50,651 nt of DNA from Candidatus Binatus sp. (GTDB lineage: Bacteria; Desulfobacterota; Binatia; Binatales; Binataceae): NCBI RefSeq assembly GCF_036567905.1, contig NZ_DATCTO010000011.1, positions 1-50,651 on the forward strand, in the 5' to 3' direction. The notes beneath the pieces were generated by a model. It was given only the letters and a program-made list of their open reading frames with translations. It searched no databases and had not been told where the DNA came from. Below are positions 9,421 to 17,571 of the stretch, in pieces (positions within the stretch are counted from its first letter, which is position 1; the number at the start of each line of letters is the position of its first letter). The translations under genes and the position numbers were made by a program.

Positions 9421-10623
9421 GTGAAGATGGCGAACCGAAGCCTTAACGATACAAAACGCTCCAACGCGCAGCGTCGCGCGGTGCTGCACTTGTTGACAAG
9501 TAGTGTATTCGGCGGCGCGGAGGAGCACGCTCTGTCAATCCTGACCACGATCGGCGCGTACGGATTCGAGCCATGTCTGGCGGCGCCCGGCGAGCTGATC
9601 GCAGCGATGGAGCCTGGGCTTTCGGCGGCCGGCGTCAAATGCCTGCCGCTTGAGTTCTCGTCGCGGCTTGACCTGATCGCGGGGGCGCGCCTGCTGCGCT
9701 TCATCCGCCGCCAAAATATCGCGCTGGTGCATTGCCATCTGTTCACTGCGAGTTTATCCGGCGCCGGCATCGCGCGCATGGCCGGGGTCGGCGCGGTGCT
9801 CGAGACCTGTCACGGCCCCGAGGTCTGGCGGATGGGAAAAGGCCTGCGCGGCCGCTTCTGGGTGGATCGGCAGGTCGGACGGCTGGTGGACATGTATATC
9901 GCCGTGTCGCACGCCGCCGCCCGCCATTTGATCGCAACCAAGCGCGTGCCCAAGACCAAAGTCCGGGTGATTCACAACGGGCGCGACCTCGACCGCTTCG
10001 CTCCAACCGATTCCCGCCGCCGCGCCGCGACCCGCGCCGCGCTGGGGCTCGGTGATCAACCGGCTTGCCTCACGCTGGCCCGCCTCGACGACCAAAAGGG
10101 CCACCGGCATCTGATCGATGCGCTGGCGATCCTCGCTCCGCGCCGGCCGAACCTCGTGATACTGCTGGCGGGCGAAGGTCCGCTGGAGCCTGCCTTGCGC
10201 GCGCAATGCGCGGCGCTGGGGCTCGGGGACCGCGTGCGATTCCTCGGCTACCGGCGCGACGTGCCGGAGCTGCTCGAGGCGGCAGACCTGGTGGTGCTGC
10301 CGTCGCTCTACGAGGGTCTGCCGCTGGTGGCGATCGAGGCGCTCGCGGCCCGGCGCCCGATAGTCGCGACCGAAGTTGACGGCACTCCCGAGGTGGTGAT
10401 CCACGAAAGAACCGGGCTGCTCGTGCCGCCTGCCAATCCGCCCGCGCTGGCGGCGGCGATTGAGCGCTTGCTTGACGATCCCGCGCTGGCCTCGCGCCTG
10501 GCATCCGAGGGATGCAAATTCGTGCAGGAAAACTTTGCTCTGCGGCGGCAGATCGAACAGACCGCCGCGCTTTACTCGGAGCTGATCGGAATCGGAAGAA
10601 AAGGAGAGGGAAAAGCCGCTTAA
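9421..10623 (+). CDS. Glycosyltransferase family 4
   Basis: The protein has 400 residues and a GT-B fold pattern. The N-terminal domain has the SSVFGGAEEHAL nucleotide-side loop and a cytosolic Rossmann-like lead. The C-terminal domain has LARLDDQKGHRHLIDAL, GEGPLEPALR, GYRRDVPELL and the retaining GT4 signature YEGLPLVAIEALAARRPIVAT, shown here for its E-x7-E core, followed by GTPEVV. It should add a hexose from a nucleotide sugar to a lipid-linked oligosaccharide. The start is a GTG at 9421; an ATG at 9427 is the alternative and neither has a clear ribosome site. It is the first gene of a rightward run that continues to 25976. Confidence 0.9.
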   Translation: MKMANRSLNDTKRSNAQRRAVLHLLTSSVFGGAEEHALSILTTIGAYGFEPCLAAPGELIAAMEPGLSAAGVKCLPLEFSSRLDLIAGARLLRFIRRQNIALVHCHLFTASLSGAGIARMAGVGAVLETCHGPEVWRMGKGLRGRFWVDRQVGRLVDMYIAVSHAAARHLIATKRVPKTKVRVIHNGRDLDRFAPTDSRRRAATRAALGLGDQPACLTLARLDDQKGHRHLIDALAILAPRRPNLVILLAGEGPLEPALRAQCAALGLGDRVRFLGYRRDVPELLEAADLVVLPSLYEGLPLVAIEALAARRPIVATEVDGTPEVVIHERTGLLVPPANPPALAAAIERLLDDPALASRLASEGCKFVQENFALRRQIEQTAALYSELIGIGRKGEGKAA

Positions 10624-10654
10624 CGGGGACGCGCGTCGGCGGACGCCATAAATT

Positions 10655-11782
10655 TTGACGAGCTTGTTTTACATTTCAGCATTGCTGCTGCTCTACGCGT
10701 ACGTGCTGTATCCGCTGATGCTGATCGCACTGTCGCGGTCGCAGCCGCGTCGCGCCGGCGCCGATGACGACTGTGCCGGAAATACGGCGGCGCCATCGCT
10801 GTCGGTAATCGTCGCGGCGTACAACGAGGAGCGTTGCATCGCGCACAAGATCGAAAATTTTCTCTCCTGCCGGTACTCGGGCGAGGCCGAGATGATCGTG
10901 GTGTCGGACGGATCGAGCGACCGCACCGCGGAGATAGCCGAATCGATGGCGTCGGAGCGGGTGCGCGTAATTAGCCAGCGCGAGCGCCGCGGCAAGGGAG
11001 TCGCGGTGAACGCGGGCGCGAAGGCCGCGCGCGGCGAGCTGCTGGTGTTCACCGATGCGAACGCGATGTTTTCCGCCGACGCGCTGGAGAAGGTGGCGCG
11101 TCCGCTGCGCGACAAATCGATCGGATTGGTGACGGGAGTGTCGCGTTACCCGGGCGAGACGATTGGGTCGACGTATCAGCGCTACGAGCAGATGCTCAAA
11201 GGGCTGGAGTCGCGGCTGGGCGTGGTGGCGGGCGCTGACGGAGCGCTCTACGCGATCCGCCGCGATCTGTTCAAGCCGCTGGACCCGGCGCTGATCAATG
11301 ACTTCGTGCATCCCATTGTCGCCTCGCTGGCGGGTGCGCAATCGGTTATGGCGGGCGACGCGATCGCATTTGAGGAATTCTCGGCGGCGGGCGAATTCGC
11401 GCGGCAGGTTCGGATGGTCTCGCAGGCCGCGCTGGTGTATTTCCGGTTGCTGCCCGAGCTCATCGCAGGGCGGCGCTGGTGCTCGCTTCTGGTCCTGACC
11501 TCACATAAACTTTTGCGCTGGTTGACCACTCCGCTGCTGGCAATCGCGGTAATCGCGACCGTGCCGCTGGCTGGGCGTGGGGGAACCTTCCGAGTCGTGC
11601 TGGGCATGGAGATATTGTTCGCGCTGATCGCGGCAATCGGTATGGTCGCGAGCCGGCGCGGCGCCGAAGGCAAGGCGACCTTCGCTTACCAGTTTGTGGC
11701 GCTGAACTGTGCGCAGGCGGTCGGGCTGTGGCGATGTTTTTCCGGGGAAGTTCCGGTGGTCTGGAAACCGAGAAACCTTTAA
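10655..11782 (+). CDS. Membrane glycosyltransferase family 2
   Basis: The protein has 375 residues. The GT-A domain carries VIVAAYNEERCIAHKI, VSDGSSDRTAE, GKGVAVNAGAKAARGELLVFTDAN (the DxD-like site is TDAN) and ends near residue 260. One membrane helix precedes it (ALLLLYAYVLYPLMLIAL) and two follow (about 295-315 and 320-342). The form resembles processive or membrane-bound GT2 enzymes. The start used is TTG at 10655; another TTG sits at 10664. It lies 31 bp after the GT4 gene and 15 bp before the FemAB-like gene, so it is in the same operon. The sugar is unknown. Confidence 0.85.
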   Translation: MTSLFYISALLLLYAYVLYPLMLIALSRSQPRRAGADDDCAGNTAAPSLSVIVAAYNEERCIAHKIENFLSCRYSGEAEMIVVSDGSSDRTAEIAESMASERVRVISQRERRGKGVAVNAGAKAARGELLVFTDANAMFSADALEKVARPLRDKSIGLVTGVSRYPGETIGSTYQRYEQMLKGLESRLGVVAGADGALYAIRRDLFKPLDPALINDFVHPIVASLAGAQSVMAGDAIAFEEFSAAGEFARQVRMVSQAALVYFRLLPELIAGRRWCSLLVLTSHKLLRWLTTPLLAIAVIATVPLAGRGGTFRVVLGMEILFALIAAIGMVASRRGAEGKATFAYQFVALNCAQAVGLWRCFSGEVPVVWKPRNL

Positions 11783-11797
11783 GGCGGGAAATCAGGG

Positions 11798-12856
11798 TTG
11801 AGCGTTGTAGTTTGCAGCGAGAATCGGCGCGCGGATTGGGATGAACTGATCGCGCAGTGCGCTGACGCAACCTCCGGCCATCTTTGGCAATGGCGCGAGG
11901 TGGTCGGTTCGGCGTACGGATTCGATTCCTTTTACCTGCTCGCTCAGGACGGGCGCGGTCGCCCGATCGCCGCGGCGCCATTTATTTTCGTGCGCAGCTT
12001 TCTTTACGGCAGTGAACTCGCATCGATGCCTTATATCGACTATGGCGGAGTGTGCCACGCCGACTGGCTGGATTCAGCCGAGCGCGACGCGGCGCAGGCG
12101 GAACTGATTGCGCATGCCCGCGAGCTGGCGGTAAAGCTGCGCGCCAAGCGACTGCACATCCGCAGCTTGCGCCGGCTGGAGGCGCCATTTGAAGTCAGCA
12201 CGGAGAAGGTGGCGCAGCATCTGGCGCTCGCCTCGACGGTCGATGAGCAGTCGCGCCGGCTGCCCTCGGAGCGCCGCAATCGGCTCAAGCGGGTCGAGAA
12301 GCTTAAGCTCAACGTGGACGTGGGTGACCCGACCGATCCGGCGGCGCTGGCTGATCTGTGCGCGGTTTATTCGGAGAACATGCGCGATCTCGGATCGCCG
12401 ACGCACGGCCGCCGGTTCTTCAGCCAGCTCGTAAGCGGCCTGCGTGATCGGCTTTCGCTGATTCGCGTTCGCAGCAATGGCCGCGTGGTCGCGGCCGGGC
12501 TGGCAATGAATTTCCGCGGCTGGATGACGCTGCCGTGGACGGGCGCCACAGCCGAGGCGCGTCCGGTGTACGCCACCAACGCCCTGTACTGGGCGGGGAT
12601 ACGGCTTGGCATCGAGTCCGGTTGCCACACCTTCGATTTCGGGCGGTCGACCTTCGGCTCAGGCATCTTCGAATTCAAGCGCCAATGGGGGCCGACTCCG
12701 GTGCAGCCATATTGGAGCACGCTGTACCTTTCGCCGCGGGCTGCGTCGCCGCGCCATCGCAAGAGCCTGCAGACGATCAGCCGTCTGTGGCGCTACATGC
12801 CGCTGGGAGTAGCCCGCACGGTGGGACCGGGGCTGCGACGGGGGATCTCAAATTGA
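11798..12856 (+). CDS. FemAB-like protein of XrtA/PEP-CTERM-associated type
   Basis: The protein has 352 residues with two GNAT-like halves. Signature stretches are HLWQWREVVGSAYG, YIDYGGVC, RNLKRV-type basic helix (RRNRLKRVEKLKL), YSENMRDLGSPTHGRRFF and the C-terminal FDFGRSTFGSGIFEFKRQWG. This pattern matches FemAB-family proteins found next to exosortase (XrtA/EpsH) polysaccharide loci. FemAB proteins use aminoacyl-tRNA to add amino acids to peptidoglycan, but the role of this branch is unproven. It may modify a lipid-linked sugar. The start is TTG at 11798. Its stop overlaps the next start (TTGA). Confidence 0.85.
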   Translation: MSVVVCSENRRADWDELIAQCADATSGHLWQWREVVGSAYGFDSFYLLAQDGRGRPIAAAPFIFVRSFLYGSELASMPYIDYGGVCHADWLDSAERDAAQAELIAHARELAVKLRAKRLHIRSLRRLEAPFEVSTEKVAQHLALASTVDEQSRRLPSERRNRLKRVEKLKLNVDVGDPTDPAALADLCAVYSENMRDLGSPTHGRRFFSQLVSGLRDRLSLIRVRSNGRVVAAGLAMNFRGWMTLPWTGATAEARPVYATNALYWAGIRLGIESGCHTFDFGRSTFGSGIFEFKRQWGPTPVQPYWSTLYLSPRAASPRHRKSLQTISRLWRYMPLGVARTVGPGLRRGISN

Positions 12857-13677
12857 GTTCATTGGCGGCGCCTCGATTTGGTATCGAGAAGGCTGCGGGC
12901 GAGCCCTCGCGCATCCGCCGCCAGGCATATCGCTTCATCGGCGAGATCCACATTCCAGGACGAATTCGACTTAACCACGTGTTCCGCGAGATTAAGGCGC
13001 TGGGTTTGCCGGAGAGCGGCGTGCGCATGCTCGATGCCGGCACCGGCCGCGGTGACATCGCGCTGCACTGCGCGCGGCTCCATCCGGATTGGCGAGTGCA
13101 TGGAATCGATCTGATCGATGAGCGCGTCGATCGATGCCGCACGGCCGCGGAAAACCTGGCGCTCGGCAACGTCAGCTTCAGCCGCGACAATCTGCTCAAT
13201 CTATCGGCGATAGCGCAATATGACCTGATCACCAACACCGACGTGCTCGAGCATATCGAGGACGATCGGGGCGCGATGGCCAACCTCGCGCGGGCGTTGG
13301 CGCCCGGCGGCTATCTGCTGTTGACGTTTCCGTCGGTGCCGCAGCGCCGTCATCTGCGGCTGGTCGCGTGGCGCGAGCGCCGAATCGGATTCAAGCCCGA
13401 AGACATCGGTCACGTGCGGCCGGGCTACTCGCCCGAGATGATAAACGCGCTGGCGCGCGAGGCGGGGCTCGTGCCGGTCAAGACCGTGTGGACATACGGG
13501 CCGTTCGGCAATCTCGCGCACGACCTGTTTTTCGTACTCGGAGACAGTAAGCCGAATCCAATCGTGTTCGCCGCCTCGCTGCCGTTTCTGCTCGCGTTGA
13601 GCTTTCTTGAAAATCACACTCCGACCCGGCACGGCTCCGGGCTGCTCGCGATTGTGAGGAAACCGGTGAAGCAATGA
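12853..13677 (+). CDS. Class I SAM-dependent methyltransferase
   Basis: The protein has 274 residues from the TTG at 12853, which overlaps the FemAB-like stop as TTGA. The frame is open further upstream but that part is a shadow of the preceding gene. Motif I is MLDAGTGRGDIALHCA, the acidic strand-2 end is VHGIDLID, motif II is YDLITNTDVLEHIED, and LAPGGYLLLTFPSVP follows. A hydrophobic C-terminal stretch (PIVFAASLPFLLALSFL) could lie against the membrane. The target is probably a sugar or lipid-linked intermediate. The stop overlaps the next gene as ATGA, so translation is likely coupled. Confidence 0.85.
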   Translation: MSSLAAPRFGIEKAAGEPSRIRRQAYRFIGEIHIPGRIRLNHVFREIKALGLPESGVRMLDAGTGRGDIALHCARLHPDWRVHGIDLIDERVDRCRTAAENLALGNVSFSRDNLLNLSAIAQYDLITNTDVLEHIEDDRGAMANLARALAPGGYLLLTFPSVPQRRHLRLVAWRERRIGFKPEDIGHVRPGYSPEMINALAREAGLVPVKTVWTYGPFGNLAHDLFFVLGDSKPNPIVFAASLPFLLALSFLENHTPTRHGSGLLAIVRKPVKQ

Positions 13678-14804
13678 AGGCAAGCATCTTCGTATTGATC
13701 GATGCGCTGGGCTGGGAATGGATCAAAGACCATCCGTTCCTGAAGGAAGTTGCGCCCTATCGCCGTCCGCTTGATTCCGTGCTTGGTTTCAGCACCGCCG
13801 CGATTCCGTCGATTTTGACCGGACGATTTCCCGATGAGCACGGGCGGCTCTCGTTGTTCCATCGCGCCAACGGACATTCGCCGTTTGGGAAGTTGAGCCC
13901 GATATGCGCGATGCCGCCGTGGATGGTCGAGAACCGTTACGCGCGCTTCGCGGTCAAGACGATTGCGCGGCGCATCAATCATCTGAGCGGATATTTTCAG
14001 CTCTACGGCATACCGTTGAAATATCTGCCGAAGCTCGACGTCTGCGAGAAGCGCAACATCTACGAGCCGGGCGGGATTGCGGATTCGACTTCGATTTTCG
14101 ACCTGCTGGAGGGCAACGGCACATCCTACAAGACCTACTGCTATCACGACGGACCGGACGATCAGCTGCTCGCGTCGATCGAAGCGGATCTGCGTGCGGG
14201 CGGGGCGAAATTTTATTTTCTCTACCTCGCGGAGCTCGATTATTTTCTGCATTTGCACGCCGACGATCGCGCCGCCGCGGCACAGATGCTGGAAAAATAT
14301 TCAACTGCGCTCGCGCGCCTGCACAAGATCGCACTCGAGACCTACGGTGCGGCCGACATTCATGTCTTCGGCGATCATGGCATGGCGCCGACTGTGGCGA
14401 CGATCGATATCCAGGCCGCGCTGGCGGCGCTTCCGATTAGCGCGGCCGAATACCTGTGCCTGCTGGATTCGACGATGGCGCGCTTCTGGTTCTTCTCCGC
14501 TCGCGCCCGCGAATCGGTGACCAAAGCTCTAAAGGAGGCCGATGGCGGAAGATGGCTCGACTCCGACGACCTCATCAAGCTCCGTTCATGGTTTCCAGAT
14601 GGGAAGTACGGCGAACAGATTTTTCTGACCGAAGCGGGAACGGTAATCGCGCCGAGTCACATGGGTGCGCGGGCTCCGGCCGGGATGCACGGCTTTCATC
14701 CGTCGGCGCCGCACTCGCGGTCGGCGTTCGTGTCGAGCGTCGATTATGGCGACAGCATCAATCAGATCACCGACCTATTCGGCGTGATGAAGGCGCATGT
14801 ATGA
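13674..14804 (+). CDS. Alkaline-phosphatase-superfamily hydrolase or transferase
   Basis: The protein has 376 residues and no signal peptide. It shows the metal-site layout of type I phosphodiesterase/nucleotide pyrophosphatase enzymes: FVLIDALGW (Asp10), nucleophile region GFSTAAIPSILTGRFPDEHG (Ser40/Thr41), LAELDYFLHLH (about 183-193), VFGDHGM (about 231-237) and a late HGFHP. Members cleave or transfer phosphate and phosphodiester groups. In a polysaccharide operon it might act on a nucleotide sugar or a phosphodiester substituent. The cellular side is unclear because no export signal is visible. It overlaps the methyltransferase before it by 4 nt and is followed by the regulator gene. Confidence 0.8.
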   Translation: MKASIFVLIDALGWEWIKDHPFLKEVAPYRRPLDSVLGFSTAAIPSILTGRFPDEHGRLSLFHRANGHSPFGKLSPICAMPPWMVENRYARFAVKTIARRINHLSGYFQLYGIPLKYLPKLDVCEKRNIYEPGGIADSTSIFDLLEGNGTSYKTYCYHDGPDDQLLASIEADLRAGGAKFYFLYLAELDYFLHLHADDRAAAAQMLEKYSTALARLHKIALETYGAADIHVFGDHGMAPTVATIDIQAALAALPISAAEYLCLLDSTMARFWFFSARARESVTKALKEADGGRWLDSDDLIKLRSWFPDGKYGEQIFLTEAGTVIAPSHMGARAPAGMHGFHPSAPHSRSAFVSSVDYGDSINQITDLFGVMKAHV

Positions 14805-14820
14805 CACGGAGGAACGAGTG

Positions 14821-15675
14821 ATGGCAATCGGCGCAGTATGCGAGGAAGGCTATGCCCGGCTGCGGGGAAATTTCGGCCGCTGGCGCGTGCCGAGCGCCAT
14901 TATCGACGATCTGGTCGATTATCGAAACACGGTCAGTTACCCGCGCGGCGCAATGGTGTTTCTGGAAGGATCGCCGGGCGATCTGTTCGGCTGCGTGCTG
15001 GCGGGCTACGTAAAGGTGTACTGCAACACGGCTAATGGCGCGCGGGTGCTGGCGCGGCTGTCGGGTCCGGGCGACATAATTGGCTATGCCGATAGCGAGG
15101 ACTGCAAGGGACGGCGGTCGAAGATATTTGAGACGCAGGCGCTGACCAAGTGCTCAATTGCGCTCTTCACGCGAGAGCGGGCGGTACGGCTGCTTCACTC
15201 ACTTGATCCCGATCAGGCTATCGAGCTCTACCAGACGTTAAATTCGTTCTGGTCGTCAACTCTGCATTGGTGGATAAGTTTTCTTGGCTTGCCGTTCCAG
15301 CAGCGCCTCGAAGTCGTGCTGGGTGATCTCGGCCGACGGGTCGGTGTGCTTGACAACCGCGGCACGCTGATAATTCCCGAGCTTTCGCAAGCGGATCTGG
15401 CAGAAATGATCGCGAGCTCGCGACCGCTGGTAAGCCGGCTCTTGAACGAAATGGAGCAGCGCGGTCTGGTCCTGCGGCGTGGTAAACAGTATATTCTGCT
15501 GAAGGGTGGGGATTCCCAAGAACACAGATTTGCCCGGATCCAAAGACCACTGGGCGATGAGCCACGCTTTGCGGAGGCAGTCGCGCAGCAGCACAATGGC
15601 CGGCTTTCGGTCGTCGCCGAGCGGTCCAGGAGTGCGAGGGATAAGACGACGGCGAAAGGCGCGGCTTGGAAGTAA
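14821..15675 (+). CDS. Crp/Fnr-family transcriptional regulator
   Basis: The protein has 284 residues. The ATG at 14821 is preferred because GGAGG ends 8 nt before it; the frame is also open from an ATG at 14797 inside the previous gene. An N-terminal cyclic-nucleotide-binding-like beta-roll (about 25-135; YPRGAMVFLEGSPGDLFGCVLAGYVKVY) leads to a dimer helix and a C-terminal winged helix (LSQADLAEMIASSRPLVSRLLNEMEQRGLVLRRG). The Fe-S cysteine set of FNR is not evident and the cAMP pocket motif is not conserved, so the ligand is unknown. About 50 unusual residues trail the HTH. Its position inside the operon suggests feedback control of EPS genes. Confidence 0.85.
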   Translation: MAIGAVCEEGYARLRGNFGRWRVPSAIIDDLVDYRNTVSYPRGAMVFLEGSPGDLFGCVLAGYVKVYCNTANGARVLARLSGPGDIIGYADSEDCKGRRSKIFETQALTKCSIALFTRERAVRLLHSLDPDQAIELYQTLNSFWSSTLHWWISFLGLPFQQRLEVVLGDLGRRVGVLDNRGTLIIPELSQADLAEMIASSRPLVSRLLNEMEQRGLVLRRGKQYILLKGGDSQEHRFARIQRPLGDEPRFAEAVAQQHNGRLSVVAERSRSARDKTTAKGAAWK

Positions 15676-15679
15676 TTTG

Positions 15680-16333
15680 ATGAAAATTGGCACGATTGAG
15701 TTCGTTTCCGAGATTACGCGTGCGGGTGCAGCTCTGAGCGTAACAATTTTGCTCGCGGTCACAATTTCAATGTCGATGGCTGCATGCAGCTTGTTCAATT
15801 CTACGCCGGTGCGGGAAAAAGTAGTGCCGCACGCGGCTGCGAAGGCCGCCGAGCCCTACGTGATCGGCAGCGATGACGAACTCGAAGTAATTGTCTGGAC
15901 CCAGCCGCAACTCAGCGGTAAGGTAATCGTCGCGTCAGACGGAACGATCGCGATGCCGCTGATAGGGAGGGTGCCCGCGGCCGGGCTTACGCCGGACACG
16001 CTCAAAGCGGACCTTGAGAAGCGCTATGCTCGCTATGTTCATGGGGCGAATGTTACCGTGCGCGTGAGCGATCCGGCCAGCCACGTGTTTTACGTACTGG
16101 GCCAGGTGACCAAGCCGGGCGTGTACAAGCTTCACTCCGGCGAGGTGCTTTCGCAGGCGCTGGCAGAGGCAGGTGGTCTGGGCGAATTCGCGGATGCGGG
16201 AAAGATCCGGATTCTGCGCCGTAAGGAAAACGAGACGGTCGTGCTCACGGTCAACTACAACGTGGTGCGATCTGGTGGGGACTTATCAGCAGATGTTCCG
16301 GTAGAACCCGGAGACACGGTGTCGGTGCCATGA
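15680..16333 (+). CDS. Polysaccharide export lipoprotein, short Wza-like
   Basis: The protein has 217 residues from the ATG at 15680, with GGAAG 10 nt upstream. The frame is open further upstream but only as a shadow of the regulator gene. The N-terminal helix ends in a lipobox-like SMAAC, so the mature protein should be a lipoprotein. A poly-export domain follows (YVIGSDDELEVIVW...GTIAMPLIGRVPAAGLT), then one SLBB domain (FYVLGQVTKPGVYKLHSGEVLSQALAEAGG). It is shorter than classical Wza (about 380 residues) and resembles exporters of XrtA-type loci. It should form the outer-membrane or periplasmic channel with the barrel and the Wzc-like kinase encoded next. Confidence 0.9.
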   Translation: MKIGTIEFVSEITRAGAALSVTILLAVTISMSMAACSLFNSTPVREKVVPHAAAKAAEPYVIGSDDELEVIVWTQPQLSGKVIVASDGTIAMPLIGRVPAAGLTPDTLKADLEKRYARYVHGANVTVRVSDPASHVFYVLGQVTKPGVYKLHSGEVLSQALAEAGGLGEFADAGKIRILRRKENETVVLTVNYNVVRSGGDLSADVPVEPGDTVSVP

Positions 16334-17571
16334 TCATGAGAACCAGAAATCATTCAGGGATTCTACTTCTCGCAGCGTGCATAATCTTCGCCGTTCCCGC
16401 CGCCGGGCATGCGGACAACTTGTTCCGCCTTTTTCCCGAAGCGTCGCTAAGCGGACTTTATGGCGACCAGATCAACAATAAGGGGGGCGATTTCGCAGGC
16501 ACACTGGTCGCCGGCTTTTACCTCGACTACACCTCCGCTGCCAGATACGCGTCGCTGCATTACGACACCTTCGCCCAGCTATTCGCGCATAATTCTCAGT
16601 ACGATCGTGCCGGGGAAGGACAGTTTGTCCGCGCGACCGACGAGGAAAACCTGTCGCCGACGACCCATCTGCGCCTGGATGAACTCTACTTCCGCAATTC
16701 GCCGACCGTGGCGGGCATAGCCACCAGCAATCAGGGCCCGGAGCTCAACGCCGTGGCGGCCGAGCTATTGCTGGCGAACGACCAGGCGTCGATCAATCAG
16801 TTCGGTGCGGAGTTGTCCCACTCTTGGGGGCGGAACTGGTCCAGCGAGATCGGCGTTCATCAGGAGACGTTTTGGGGCAATGGCTCCAACAGCAATAATA
16901 ATAATATCAACTACGGCGAAAGTATTGGCATCGCCACCGAATACCATTTCTCCGATCGCTTCGCTCTGGGGCCGGGATATCGATTTTATGATTCCAGGTC
17001 TACAGCCCCGGGACAACCTGATGCAGAGACGCAATGGCCGTTCGTGAAGGCTTCCTGGCAGGCGATGAGAAACCTTTACCTCGAAGGAATGGTGGGCGTC
17101 CTGATTTCCCATGTCCAGGGGGATAGCCGGCAAGCCGTTAATCCGGGCGGCTGGGGGTTGCTCGAATACAACCTCCAACGCGCGCGCCTGAAACTATACG
17201 GAGGTCAGGAACCGTTGCTGGTCTCCGGCCTTAATGGTGCCGGGGGCATTACCCGGTTCGTGCGCGGCGCGATAACATACGACTTCACGCAGCGGCTGAC
17301 CGGCAATGTTGGCGCGGGATTTGATGAATTGCAGGCAAACGGGCAAGGAATCCAGCAGGACGCGCAACTCATTTCCTGGGGCGTCGGCCTGACCGATCGC
17401 GTCAACAAATGGCTGGAAGCTTACGTCAGGTTCACTCAGCTTCGCCGCAAGCTGACCAACTCCCGCCAATTTCTTTTCACCGGCAGCCAATATGGGCGTG
17501 AAGGGACGGGCAACTATATCGTGGTGGGATTCAATGTTTCGGCCGAAGCTTTTAGATGGAGCTGGCAATGA
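16330..17571 (+). CDS. Outer-membrane beta-barrel protein of the EPS system
   Basis: The protein has 413 residues and overlaps the exporter gene by 4 nt (ATGA). A signal peptide (MIMRTRNHSGILLLAACIIFAVPAAGHAD) is followed by alternating amphipathic strands with aromatic ends, for example LVAGFYLDYTSAARYASLHYD, and a terminal strand ending in FRWSW, which fits a BAM recognition signal. An Asn-rich turn (GSNSNNNNINYG) sits near residue 195. Its place between the exporter and the Wzc-like gene matches the outer-membrane barrel genes seen in XrtA-type polysaccharide loci. It is probably an export porin or scaffold for the polymer. No enzyme motif is visible. Confidence 0.8.
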   Translation: MIMRTRNHSGILLLAACIIFAVPAAGHADNLFRLFPEASLSGLYGDQINNKGGDFAGTLVAGFYLDYTSAARYASLHYDTFAQLFAHNSQYDRAGEGQFVRATDEENLSPTTHLRLDELYFRNSPTVAGIATSNQGPELNAVAAELLLANDQASINQFGAELSHSWGRNWSSEIGVHQETFWGNGSNSNNNNINYGESIGIATEYHFSDRFALGPGYRFYDSRSTAPGQPDAETQWPFVKASWQAMRNLYLEGMVGVLISHVQGDSRQAVNPGGWGLLEYNLQRARLKLYGGQEPLLVSGLNGAGGITRFVRGAITYDFTQRLTGNVGAGFDELQANGQGIQQDAQLISWGVGLTDRVNKWLEAYVRFTQLRRKLTNSRQFLFTGSQYGREGTGNYIVVGFNVSAEAFRWSWQ

